DNA of 13,336 nt from Actinomycetes bacterium. Its GTDB lineage: Bacteria > Actinomycetota > Actinomycetes > Actinomycetales > Microbacteriaceae. Positions 6,063-13,274 of this stretch are shown here, one piece after another. A program made the position numbers and the translations under genes. Below the pieces are notes generated by a model, which saw nothing but the letters and a program-made list of their open reading frames with translations, had not been told where the DNA came from and did not search any database. The DNA lies in the NCBI GenBank assembly GCA_023390155.1, contig JAEWDJ010000053.1:1-13336 (forward strand), given 5' to 3'. Within the stretch, counting starts at the first letter, position 1. Each line of letters starts with the position of its first letter.

Positions 6063-7695
6063 CGCCCGGCTCGACCTCCGGTGCCGGCGAGCCCTCCGGT
6101 GCCCCGTCCGCCGCGACCTCCCACGGTGCCGGGAACGGGAAGTAGCGCTCGAGGAAGTCGGTGACGACCTGCGTCCGCACGTCCGCCGGGATCTCGGGCT
6201 TCGAGCCGTCGTTGAGGCAGAACATGTCCTGGTCCCGCCGCTTCAGCAGCCGCTTCATCATCTCGGGCGCCTGGTGCAGCGTCGTCTCGATGTAGAGCAC
6301 CCGCGCTTGCGTCTGCGTCACCGCGCGGCCCGTCATCAGCGCGTAGTAGTGATAGAGCGAGTTGGTGACCGAGATGTCGGTCGCCGACCGGAACGGGCTC
6401 GCCGCGGTGCGCCGGAACTCGTCGGCGAACTCGCGCTCCATCTCCTGCAGCACATCCACGCGCAGCGGCGCGGCGCAGTGCTCGAGGTGCCGGGTGGTGA
6501 CGGCCCCGAAGCGCTCCCAGAGCAGCCTCCGGTTGACGCGCGCCGCGTTCTCGAACCCGCTGCGGGCCGGATCGGACTCGCCCAGCCCGATTCGGGTGCC
6601 GGCCTCGATGAACTTGGTGATCCCGCCGGGCGAGAAGAACACGTCGGGCGAGATCGGCCGGCCGAAGAACATGTCGTCGTTCGAGTAGAGGAAGTGCCGC
6701 GAGATCCCCGGGATGTGGTGCAGCTGCGCCTCGACGGCGTGGGAGTTGTGCGTGGGGAGGGTGGAGGTGTCGGCGAAGAAGTCCTCGCTGCGCATCACAT
6801 GGATGCGCGGGTGCTCCGGGTCGAGCCACGCCGGGAGGGGGGAGTCGGTCGCGATGTAGATGTTGCGCACCCACGGCGCGAACATGTGCACGCTGCGCAG
6901 CGCGTACCGGAGCTCGTCGATCTGCCGGAAGCGGGCCTCGTTGTCGTCCCCCTCGCCCACGACGTACGCCGCCTGGCGGGCGGCGCGCTGCCGCTGGTAC
7001 TCGGTGCTGGAGCCGTCGACCCACGAGAAGACGATGTCGATGTCGAACGCGATGTCGCTCGCCAGCGGGTCGAACATGTGCTGGAGGGTGCGCCAGCGCC
7101 GGCCGTACAGCTCGACCTCGGCCTCCACCGCCTCGCCGCGGGGCAGCCGCGTGCGCATGAGCGCGTTCGGCCGCGGCGCCTCGATCTCGTCGTCGCCGAA
7201 TCGCCACAGCTCGAGCTGGAAGGCGGTGTCGGAGCCGTAGCGGAGCCTCCCGACCGGCTCCAGGCGTGGCCGGTAGAGCCGGAGCACGTCGGCCTTGCGC
7301 CGGGACAGGCGGCCGTCCGCGATCAGCAGGGCCTCGGCGCCGGGGCGGCCGTCGGCGTCGATCGGGCGCGCGTAGAACGGCTCGCGGGCGAAGGCCAGGG
7401 CGAGCGCGGCCTCCACCTCCTTGCGCCGGCGACGGTCGACGGCGACGATCAACCGGCCGTCGTCGTCGCGGACGAGGAGGAACTCGATGCCGGCGGCATC
7501 CAGGGCGTCGTGCACCGCGAGGAGGTCCTCGATCATGGACTCGCGGGGCGTGAAGGGCCCCGAGACCAGCGTGAACAGCCCCTTCCGGCGCACGACGTCG
7601 TCGCGATCGAAACGGGAGGCCGACCCAGCGGAACCGCCGGTGACGACGACGGGTTCGGGCTGGTCGGAGAGGGCGGCGGGCGGATGCAGTGTCAT
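6046..7695 (-). CDS. cpsY: Stealth family sugar-phosphate transferase, CpsY type
   Basis: 549 residues carrying all four Stealth conserved regions: CR1 around residues 218-235 (IDIVFSWVDG, with WVDG at 225-228), CR2 about 253-365 (RQIDELRYALRSVHMFAPW through YSNDDMFFGRP, with NDD at 339-341), CR3 about 385-435 (NRRLLWERFGAV, HLEH) and CR4 from about 490 (CLNDGSKPEIP). Stealth proteins transfer a hexose-1-phosphate from a nucleotide sugar onto a surface polysaccharide. The roughly 200-residue N-terminal part matches the layout of mycobacterial CpsY (Rv0806c), whose own substrate is unsettled. No membrane segment is seen. The ATG at 7695 has GAGAGG three bases upstream, rather close. The gene converges on the phosphodiesterase gene and shares 17 bases with it. 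No other capsule genes are in the window. Confidence 0.92.
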   Translation of the reverse strand: MTLHPPAALSDQPEPVVVTGGSAGSASRFDRDDVVRRKGLFTLVSGPFTPRESMIEDLLAVHDALDAAGIEFLLVRDDDGRLIVAVDRRRRKEVEAALALAFAREPFYARPIDADGRPGAEALLIADGRLSRRKADVLRLYRPRLEPVGRLRYGSDTAFQLELWRFGDDEIEAPRPNALMRTRLPRGEAVEAEVELYGRRWRTLQHMFDPLASDIAFDIDIVFSWVDGSSTEYQRQRAARQAAYVVGEGDDNEARFRQIDELRYALRSVHMFAPWVRNIYIATDSPLPAWLDPEHPRIHVMRSEDFFADTSTLPTHNSHAVEAQLHHIPGISRHFLYSNDDMFFGRPISPDVFFSPGGITKFIEAGTRIGLGESDPARSGFENAARVNRRLLWERFGAVTTRHLEHCAAPLRVDVLQEMEREFADEFRRTAASPFRSATDISVTNSLYHYYALMTGRAVTQTQARVLYIETTLHQAPEMMKRLLKRRDQDMFCLNDGSKPEIPADVRTQVVTDFLERYFPFPAPWEVAADGAPEGSPAPEVEPGVTPGR

Positions 7696-7746
7696 ACGCC
7701 TCTCACTCTAGGCCGGTATACGAGAGCCCACAGCGGGGTCGGGGTG

Positions 7747-7752
7747 TAGCCT
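7747..7752 (+). promoter_or_regulatory. Candidate -10 element in the divergent cpsY/hydrolase promoter region
   Basis: TAGCCT ends six bases before the GTG at 7759, the spacing of a leaderless actinobacterial promoter. The whole divergent region is only 63 bases (7696-7758). On the other strand TAGAGT (7705-7710) ends nine bases before the cpsY start and could be its -10. No clear -35 element was found for either. Confidence 0.4.
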
Positions 7753-7758
7753 CTCCGC

Positions 7759-8520
7759 GTGATCCCCAACGAGCTGCATCACGAGTGGCACGGCGACCCC
7801 GACTCACCGCTGCCGCCGCTCCTGCTCCTCCACGGCGGCGGGTCGACGATCGGCTCCAACTGGGGCCGGCTGCTCCCCCGGGTGTCGCCCACCCGATCGG
7901 TGCTGGCGGTCGAGCTGCAGGGTCACGGGCGCACCCCGGCCGGCGACGGCCCGGCATCGTTCGAGCGCTCGGCCGACGACGTCGCCGCGCTCCTCGGCGC
8001 GCTGCACTGCGGGCCGGTGGACGTGCTGGGCTTCAGCAACGGCGGCCAGGTCGCCCTGCAGCTCGCCGCCCGGCACCCGGGCACGGTGCGGCGCATGGTG
8101 GTCGCGTCGGCGCCGGTACGGCGCTCCGGGATGGTCGACGGCGTCTGGGAGGGGCTGGCCGCCGGCACGTTCGATGACCTCCCCGAGCCCTACCGGCAGG
8201 CCGACCTCGCGGTCAGTCACGACCCGGAGCACGCGCGGCGGATGTTCGAGCTCGACCGCGCCCTCATGCTGGGCTTCGAGGACTTCCCGGACGAGCTCAT
8301 CGCCTCGATCGCCGCGCCGACGCTCGTCGTGGTGGCCGACCGCGACGTCGTCCGCGTGCAGGAGGCGGTCGACCTGGCCGCCCTGCTTGCCGACGCGCGC
8401 CTCCTCGTCGTGCCCGGCAGCCACGGCGACTATCTCGGCGAACTGCTCGCCGCCGGGGGTGACGACGCCTCTCTGCACCGCACCCTCCCGCTGCTGCTGG
8501 CGCACCTTGACGCGCGCTGA
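7759..8520 (+). CDS. Alpha/beta hydrolase fold protein
   Basis: 253 residues with the standard small alpha/beta hydrolase layout: oxyanion-hole HGGG at LLLLHGGGS, the nucleophile elbow GFSNGG with Ser93, an acid strand VVVADRDVV with Asp196 the likely acid, and GSHGDY with His222. The family covers esterases, lactonases, C-C hydrolases and haloperoxidase-like enzymes, and the specificity cannot be told. It has no signal peptide, so it should be cytoplasmic. The GTG at 7759 is chosen because the homology-like sequence begins almost at once; no ribosome binding site is present and the transcript may be leaderless. It is divergent from cpsY and followed on the same strand by a gene that has its own leader. 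Confidence 0.88.
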   Translation: MIPNELHHEWHGDPDSPLPPLLLLHGGGSTIGSNWGRLLPRVSPTRSVLAVELQGHGRTPAGDGPASFERSADDVAALLGALHCGPVDVLGFSNGGQVALQLAARHPGTVRRMVVASAPVRRSGMVDGVWEGLAAGTFDDLPEPYRQADLAVSHDPEHARRMFELDRALMLGFEDFPDELIASIAAPTLVVVADRDVVRVQEAVDLAALLADARLLVVPGSHGDYLGELLAAGGDDASLHRTLPLLLAHLDAR

Positions 8521-8538
8521 CCCGCCCGACGCGGCGTT

Positions 8539-8554
8539 TCTGAGTGTTCTCAGA
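8539..8554 (+). promoter_or_regulatory. Palindrome TCTGAG-N4-CTCAGA, candidate operator
   Basis: TCTGAGTGTTCTCAGA is a perfect 6+6 inverted repeat with a four-base centre, in the 85-base gap before the gene at 8606. A TAGCCT (8566-8571) downstream could be the -10, which would put the palindrome over the -35 region, a usual place for a repressor. An RNA hairpin or a terminator for the preceding hydrolase gene (stop at 8520) is the alternative, but there is no T-run. Confidence 0.4.
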
Positions 8555-8594
8555 GGATTGCTCGATAGCCTTCCGGATTCACGTTTCCCGAACC

Positions 8595-8600
8595 AGGAGG
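8595..8600 (+). promoter_or_regulatory. Strong ribosome binding site, AGGAGG
   Basis: AGGAGG lies five bases before the ATG at 8606, fixes that start, and excludes the much longer frame that runs upstream through the hydrolase gene. It is the best Shine-Dalgarno sequence in the window. Confidence 0.85.
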
Positions 8601-8605
8601 ATGCC

Positions 8606-8941
8606 ATGAAGACGTTCGTGCGTCGCGTCGGCAGACTGAGCGCGGAGGAGATCGCGCGCCTCGTCGAGCTGCAGCTCGCCGCCCAGCGCGGAGTCCGCGC
8701 CCCGATCGAGAAGGCCGCCCGCGTCAAGGTGTCCCGCCTCGACGCCGACCACGATCTCGTCGCCGAGATCGACAGCGCGTTCCTGGAGTCGGCGCGGGCC
8801 GTCGGCTACGTCGGCGCGCGCCAGGCGGCGCAGTCCGCCGTCCGCTGGGCCGGACTGGGCGAGGCCTACCGCGACCAGCTCGACCCCGCGGAGGTCGAGG
8901 CCCTGCAGGCGGTCTGGTCGGCGGCGATCGCGAAGCGCTGA
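8606..8941 (+). CDS. Hypothetical helical protein, 111 residues
   Basis: The protein starts MKTFVRRVGRLSAEEIARLV and reads as largely alpha-helical, with many Ala, Glu and Arg residues and no membrane segment, signal peptide or cysteine. A basic first third (FVRRVGRL, VRAPIEKAARVKVSR) is followed by an acidic, amphipathic C-terminal part (DPAEVEALQAVWSAAIAKR). I do not recognise the family. The strong binding site, a possible operator in front (8539-8554) and a clear terminator behind (8965-8986) indicate a separate, well-expressed transcription unit. A nucleic-acid or protein-binding role is possible but not shown. Confidence 0.7.
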   Translation: MKTFVRRVGRLSAEEIARLVELQLAAQRGVRAPIEKAARVKVSRLDADHDLVAEIDSAFLESARAVGYVGARQAAQSAVRWAGLGEAYRDQLDPAEVEALQAVWSAAIAKR

Positions 8942-8964
8942 CCGAGCGCGACGCGCAGCAGCCG

Positions 8965-8986
8965 GGCCCGCGATCGCGGGCCTTTT
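8965..8986 (+). terminator. Rho-independent terminator
   Basis: GGCCCGC and GCGGGCC form a 7-bp stem around a GATC loop (8965-8982, a perfect 18-bp palindrome), followed directly by TTTT. It lies 23 bases after the stop of the gene at 8606 and is the only hairpin in the window with a T-run. Confidence 0.85.
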
Positions 8987-8995
8987 CCGTATGCC

Positions 8996-9025
8996 CGGAC
9001 ACCCGTGCGGGCGTGCCCGTATGAT
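8996..9025 (+). promoter_or_regulatory. Promoter for the leaderless four-helix membrane protein gene
   Basis: CGGACA (8996-9001) and TATGAT (9020-9025) are separated by 18 bases. TATGAT ends six bases before the ATG at 9032, so the transcript probably starts at the start codon; there is no Shine-Dalgarno sequence. This is the best promoter candidate in the window. Confidence 0.6.
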
Positions 9026-9031
9026 CCGAGC

Positions 9032-9454
9032 ATGACCCGTGCGCGAGCGACCCGGCCCCCGGCGGAGCTGGTGGCGGCCATCGTGCTCTCGTACGTCGTC
9101 GGCATCGGCCAGATCCTGGTCGGGATCGTGCTCGTCTTCGTGCGCTACGTGCCGGATCTGGACGGCGCCGAGCGCTTCGCGGTGACGTTGGTGGGCGCGC
9201 TGACCATGCTGCTCGGTCTGCTGGTCGTCTCGCTGGCGTCCGGCCTCGGCCGGGCACGGCGGGACGCGCGCGTGCTGCTCACCGTGCTGATGTCGGTGTC
9301 GATCGCGCTCGCCGTCTACCTGCTCCTCGTCGACGGCGGCGACCTGTGGTTCCGCGTCGTCGACGTGGCCATCACGGCCGGCGTCATCCTGGTGCTGTGG
9401 ACGGGTCGGGTGGCCCGGTTCTTCGCACGTACCGGCGGTGCGCGAACCGGATGA
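9032..9454 (+). CDS. Four-helix integral membrane protein of unknown function
   Basis: 140 residues with four hydrophobic helices (about 13-37, 50-69, 81-100 and 108-124). Basic residues flank the N-terminus, the loop between helices 2 and 3 (GRARRDARV) and the C-terminus, so both ends and that loop probably face the cytoplasm. No catalytic or metal-binding motif is evident and I do not recognise the family by name, although small four-helix proteins of this look are common in actinobacteria. The ATG at 9032 is chosen over an in-frame GTG at 9005 because a TATGAT promoter element lies inside the extra stretch. Its last 71 bases overlap the end of the convergent ATPase gene. Confidence 0.7.
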   Translation: MTRARATRPPAELVAAIVLSYVVGIGQILVGIVLVFVRYVPDLDGAERFAVTLVGALTMLLGLLVVSLASGLGRARRDARVLLTVLMSVSIALAVYLLLVDGGDLWFRVVDVAITAGVILVLWTGRVARFFARTGGARTG

Positions 9455-11810
9455 TCTCGATCGCGCCGATGGTCGCCGCCGAGGTCACGAGCACCAGCAG
9501 CGCCGTCGTGAACGACGGATCGGCGAACTGCAGGAAGTCGTAGACGATCGGCACCGAGTACACGAGCACGAGGCCGATCATCATCGCGCCGATGATGAGG
9601 ATCTTCCAGCCGTCGATCGGCCGGGAGAGCACCGTCAGCACCCACAGCCCGACGATCGTCAGGATCAGCGTCGACCCGGTCCGCAGCTCCTGCTCGGGGA
9701 TGCCCGCCGCGGTCGCCGCCCATGCGTACAGCCACAGCGCCGCCGCGATCACCAGCCCGGCGGGGAGGGCGAAGCTGAGCGACCGGCGCAGGAACCCCGG
9801 CCGGTAGCGCCGTGCGTTCGGCATCAGCGCGAGGAAGAACGCGGGCAGGCCGATGGTCAGTCCGTCGATCACGGACAGCTGCCGGGGGAGGAACGGGAAC
9901 TGCATCAGCGTCCCACCGAACACGACGGCGAGGGCGGTCGCGTACGCGGTCTTGGTGAGGAAGAGCATCGACACCCGCTCGATGTTCGCGATCACCTGGC
10001 GGCCCTCGGCCACGACGGACGGAAGGTGCGAGAAGCGGCCGTCGAGGAGCACGAGCCGCGCGACCGCCTTGGTGGCGGGGGAGCCGGTCTCCATCGCGAT
10101 CCCGATGTCGGCCTCCTTGATCGCGAGGGCGTCGTTCACCCCGTCGCCGGTCATCGCGACCGTGCGGCCGGATGCCTTGAGCGCGAGCACGATCCGCTTC
10201 TTCTGCGTCGGCGTCACGCGCCCGAACACGGTGTGCGTCTCCAGCACCGCCGCCAGCTCGGCGTCGTCCTCCGGCAACGCGCGGGCGTCGAAGCCGGTCG
10301 GCGCGTCCAGCCCCACCTCGCGGGCGATCGCGGCCACGGTCTGCGGATTGTCGCCCGAGATCACCCGCACGGCGACATCCTGCTCGGCGAAGTACCGCAG
10401 CGTCTGGGCGGCGTCGTCGCGGATCTTCTCGCGGAAGGTCAGGAGCGTGACGGGCTCCAGCCCGGGAGGCAGGCTCTCGCCGGCCACGTCGGCGGCCGAC
10501 AGCACGGCAGGCGCGTAGGCGAGCACGAGGGTGCGCCTGCCGGTCGCGGCGAGCTCGACCGCCCGCTCCCGCAGGTGCTCTCCGCCGGCGCCTGCGGCCG
10601 GGAACACCATCTCCGGGCCGCCGAGGACCCAGCTGCCCTGGGCCGGGCCGCCCGCGAACGCCACCGCGCTCCACTTGCGGGCCGAGGAGAACGGGATACG
10701 TGCCGCGGGTCGTTCGGCCAGCGGCGCCCGGAACTCCGCGGCGAGGCACCGCGCCGTGGCGTTGGCGTCGGGATCGGCGCCGTACCAGGCGAGCACGGCG
10801 TCCCAGCCCGCGGGCGGAGCGTCGGTGGCGGGGTGCGCACCGTCGAAGACGATCTCGCCCTCGGTGAGCGTGCCGGTCTTGTCGAGGCAGATGATGCCGA
10901 CGCGGGCCAGCCCCTCCACCGCGGGCAGCTCCTGGACCAGCACCTGCTGGCGCGCCAGCTTCACCGCACCGACCGCGAACGCGATGCTCGTCATGAGCAC
11001 CAGCCCCAGGGGGATCATGGCGACCACGGCGGCGATCGTGTTCACCGCCGCCTGCTGCCACCGGCCGTCGTGGATCGCCTGCGCCCAGCCGCCGAGCGCG
11101 ATCATCTGCGCGTTCAGGACGAGCAGGGCGATCGGGCCGACGATCCACGCGATCCAGCGCAGGACCCGGTCGATCGACGACCGCAGCTCGCTCGCGACGA
11201 GCGAGAACTTCTTGGCCTCGCTGGCCAGCCGGTTGGCGAACGAGTTCGCGCCGACCGCCGACACCTGCGCGGCACCTTCGCCACCGACCACGATCGAACC
11301 GGAGAGCACCCGGTCTCCCGGCGCCTTGTCGACCGCGTCCGACTCGCCGGTCAGCATCGACTCGTCGAGCTGCAACCGCGACGATGTCGTCACGACCCCG
11401 TCGGCGGGCACCTGGTCGCCCGCGCGCAGCAGGAGCAGATCGTCGAGCACCACGTCCGCCACGGGGAGCTCGTGCACCGCACCGTCGCGTCGCACCCGCG
11501 CCGCCGGGGCGTGCATCAGGGCGAGCTTGTCCAGGGCCGCCTTCGCGCGGAACTCCTGCACCGAGCCGATGATGGTGTTGGCGATCGCGCTGATGCCGAA
11601 CAGCGCGTCCTTCCAGTGCCCGAGCACGAGCAGCACCAGGAAGCACGCCCCGATGATGCCGTTGAAGAGCGTGAACACGTTGGCGCGGACGATGCTCCAC
11701 GCGCTCCGGCTCGAGGCGGCGTCGTAGGCGTTGGTCTGTCCGCGCGCGACCCGGTCGCGCACCTGCTCGGCGGTGAGCCCGTCGGCCTCCAGCTCCACCC
11801 GATCGCCCAT
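9384..11810 (-). CDS. ctpE: Cation-transporting P-type ATPase, CtpE type
   Basis: 808 residues with the P-type ATPase order: M1-M2 (about 46-84), actuator domain with TGES (154-157, Glu156), M3-M4, the phosphorylation loop with DKTGTLT (Asp310), the nucleotide-binding domain, the hinge MTGDGVND (Asp556, Asp560) and six more C-terminal helices including TIGLPAFFLALMPN. Length and motifs match M. tuberculosis CtpE, which has been linked to calcium uptake in mycobacteria. No N-terminal heavy-metal domain or CPC motif is present, so it is not a copper/zinc type. The M4 motif, usually PEGL, is PLGL here (267-270). GGAGG five bases before the ATG at 11810 supports the start. The frame stays open upstream to 13142, but that part is a shadow of the lipoprotein gene. 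The 3' end overlaps the membrane protein gene at 9032 by 71 bases. Confidence 0.92.
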   Translation of the reverse strand: MGDRVELEADGLTAEQVRDRVARGQTNAYDAASSRSAWSIVRANVFTLFNGIIGACFLVLLVLGHWKDALFGISAIANTIIGSVQEFRAKAALDKLALMHAPAARVRRDGAVHELPVADVVLDDLLLLRAGDQVPADGVVTTSSRLQLDESMLTGESDAVDKAPGDRVLSGSIVVGGEGAAQVSAVGANSFANRLASEAKKFSLVASELRSSIDRVLRWIAWIVGPIALLVLNAQMIALGGWAQAIHDGRWQQAAVNTIAAVVAMIPLGLVLMTSIAFAVGAVKLARQQVLVQELPAVEGLARVGIICLDKTGTLTEGEIVFDGAHPATDAPPAGWDAVLAWYGADPDANATARCLAAEFRAPLAERPAARIPFSSARKWSAVAFAGGPAQGSWVLGGPEMVFPAAGAGGEHLRERAVELAATGRRTLVLAYAPAVLSAADVAGESLPPGLEPVTLLTFREKIRDDAAQTLRYFAEQDVAVRVISGDNPQTVAAIAREVGLDAPTGFDARALPEDDAELAAVLETHTVFGRVTPTQKKRIVLALKASGRTVAMTGDGVNDALAIKEADIGIAMETGSPATKAVARLVLLDGRFSHLPSVVAEGRQVIANIERVSMLFLTKTAYATALAVVFGGTLMQFPFLPRQLSVIDGLTIGLPAFFLALMPNARRYRPGFLRRSLSFALPAGLVIAAALWLYAWAATAAGIPEQELRTGSTLILTIVGLWVLTVLSRPIDGWKILIIGAMMIGLVLVYSVPIVYDFLQFADPSFTTALLVLVTSAATIGAIEIIRFAHRRYVRRTGPPDPSTAPG

Positions 11811-11855
11811 CCGCCCCTCCGCTCTCGCGTCGGAGTCAGCGTAGCCCCGCACGGC

Positions 11856-11903
11856 TCGTGCCGGATGCGGTATCCGGGGGTCCGGAGCCGGCATCCGGCA
11901 CGA
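11856..11903 (-). terminator. 13-bp inverted repeat between the lipoprotein and ATPase genes
   Basis: TCGTGCCGGATGC (11856-11868) and GCATCCGGCACGA (11891-11903) are perfect inverted copies with a 22-base spacer. It follows the lipoprotein stop by 17 bases on the minus strand and probably ends or attenuates that transcript before the ATPase gene. CCGGAT (11861-11866) can instead pair with ATCCGG (11872-11877), so two exclusive folds exist. No T-run follows. Confidence 0.6.
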
Positions 11904-11920
11904 AGCGCGAGGCGGGGGCG

Positions 11921-13249
11921 CTACTCCTTCACGGGGATGGACTGCGCCTTCAGGGTCTGCACGGTCGACTCCTGCGCCTTCCTCAGCGCGTCGAGCAGCG
12001 TGCTGTCGCCGCTGACGGCCCTCTTGAAGCCGTCCGCGACGTCCGCGTAGGTCTGGGTCATGGTCGGGCCCCAGGTGAAGTCGGGGCTCACCTGCGTGGC
12101 CGCATCGGCGAAGACGTCGTAGATCTTCTGGCCGCCGTAGAAGTCGACCCCGCCGGCGAGGGCGGGCAGCTTCAGCCCGGCCTTCGTGGCCGGGTAGAGG
12201 TTGGCGGACTTGTTCAGGGCCGTGAGGGCCTCGTCGGAGGTGTTCAGCCAGAGGGCGAACTTGGTGGCCTCGTAGAGGTGCTTGGAGCCCGTGAAGGCGA
12301 CGACGGAGCTGCCGCCCCAGTTGCCGGCGGCGGTGTCGCCCGCCTTCCACTGCGGCGACGGCGCGACGGCCCAGTCGCCCGCGGTGTCGGGGGCGCCGGA
12401 CGAGATGGAGTTCGCGCCCCAGACGGCGGAGTTCCAGGTCCAGGCGCTGCCCGAGTTGTAGGCGTTGTTCCACTCGTCGGTCCAGGCCGGGACGGTGGAG
12501 ACGAGATCCTCCTTGATGAGGTCGTTCCAGTAGTCGGCGACCTGCTTCGACGCGTTGTCGGTGAGGTCCACGTCCCAGTTCGTGCCGTCGTTCGAGAACC
12601 ACTGGCCGCCGGCCTGCCAGACGAAGCCGGCGAACTGGTTGATGTCGGTCTGCGAGAAGTTGGTGATGTAGCCGCCGAGCGCGCGGATCTTCTTGGCCGC
12701 CTCCTTGTACTCCGCCCAGGTGGTGGGGACGGCGATGCCGTTCTTCTCGAAGAGGTCCTTGCGGTAGAAGAGGGCCATGGGGCCGGAGTCCTGCGGGATG
12801 CCGTAGACCGAGGTCGACGAGCCGAGGGTGACCTGGTTCCAGGTCCAGTCGACGAAGTCGCTCTTGGCCTTCACGACGTCGGCACAGGCGCTCAGATCGT
12901 CGAGCGCGTCCTGCACGCGGAAGTTGGGCAGCGCGTCGTACTCGACCTGGCCGAGGTCGGGGGCGTTGCCGGCCTTCACCTCGTTGAAGAAGTTCTTGTA
13001 GGTGCCGCTGTTGCCGTTGGGGCCGGTCTGGACCTTGACCTGGATGTCGGGGTTCTTCTCGTTCCAGAGCTTCACGACGTCGCTCATGCCCGGGACCCAG
13101 GTGGTGAAGTCGAGCGTGACCTTGCCGTCGGCCGGCGCGCACGCCGCCGCGGCCGTGCCGCCGCCGGACGAGGACGAGCAGCCCGCGAGCGCCGCCGTGG
13201 CGCTGAGGGCGAGTGCGGCGACGATCGCCGTCTTCGTGGGGATTCGCAT
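11921..13249 (-). CDS. ABC transporter substrate-binding lipoprotein, sugar type (family 1)
   Basis: 442 residues. A signal peptide (MRIPTKTAIVAALAL) ends in a LAGC lipobox with Cys24 as the lipidation site, followed by a Ser/Gly linker. The mature part has the family 1 layout: an early strand TLDFTTWVPG, VKLWNEKNPDIQVKV, DLGQVEYDALPNF, then GIPQDSGPMALFYRKDLFEKNGI with PTTWAEYKEAAKKI, the usual signature of carbohydrate-binding components. The second half is rich in Trp and Asn (DEWNNAYNSGSAWTWNSAVW), consistent with stacking against sugar rings. It is expected on the outer face of the membrane, delivering an unidentified sugar or oligosaccharide to permeases encoded elsewhere. AGAGAAGG six bases before the ATG supports the start. 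A gene ends 61 bases upstream on the same strand, and no permease follows downstream, where the next gene is the ATPase. Confidence 0.92.
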   Translation of the reverse strand: MRIPTKTAIVAALALSATAALAGCSSSSGGGTAAAACAPADGKVTLDFTTWVPGMSDVVKLWNEKNPDIQVKVQTGPNGNSGTYKNFFNEVKAGNAPDLGQVEYDALPNFRVQDALDDLSACADVVKAKSDFVDWTWNQVTLGSSTSVYGIPQDSGPMALFYRKDLFEKNGIAVPTTWAEYKEAAKKIRALGGYITNFSQTDINQFAGFVWQAGGQWFSNDGTNWDVDLTDNASKQVADYWNDLIKEDLVSTVPAWTDEWNNAYNSGSAWTWNSAVWGANSISSGAPDTAGDWAVAPSPQWKAGDTAAGNWGGSSVVAFTGSKHLYEATKFALWLNTSDEALTALNKSANLYPATKAGLKLPALAGGVDFYGGQKIYDVFADAATQVSPDFTWGPTMTQTYADVADGFKRAVSGDSTLLDALRKAQESTVQTLKAQSIPVKE

Positions 13250-13274
13250 GGATGACCTTCTCTCGGTGGGGTGA

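Noticed and set aside
5728..7749. 673-codon plus-strand open frame across the phosphodiesterase end and the Stealth gene
   Set aside because: It crosses two real genes, is very Arg-rich at the start and low in complexity throughout, and has no recognisable motif. It is a GC-bias artefact.
8174..8941. A 255-residue version of the gene at 8606
   Set aside because: The upstream part overlaps the hydrolase gene in another frame and is Ser/Arg/Pro-rich. AGGAGG directly before 8606 fixes the start.
9438..12050. 870-codon plus-strand open frame antisense to the ATPase
   Set aside because: The composition is mostly Arg, His, Gly and Glu with no motif. The minus strand has every P-type ATPase motif in order.
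9384..13142. Reading the ATPase as a 1252-residue fusion starting at 13142
   Set aside because: The first 440 or so codons lie out of frame over the lipoprotein gene and have noncoding-like composition. A good ribosome site precedes the ATG at 11810, where family-like sequence begins.
11858..13255. 465-codon plus-strand open frame antisense to the lipoprotein gene
   Set aside because: It is an antisense shadow with Val/Gly/Arg bias. The minus strand has a signal peptide, lipobox and family 1 binding-protein motifs.
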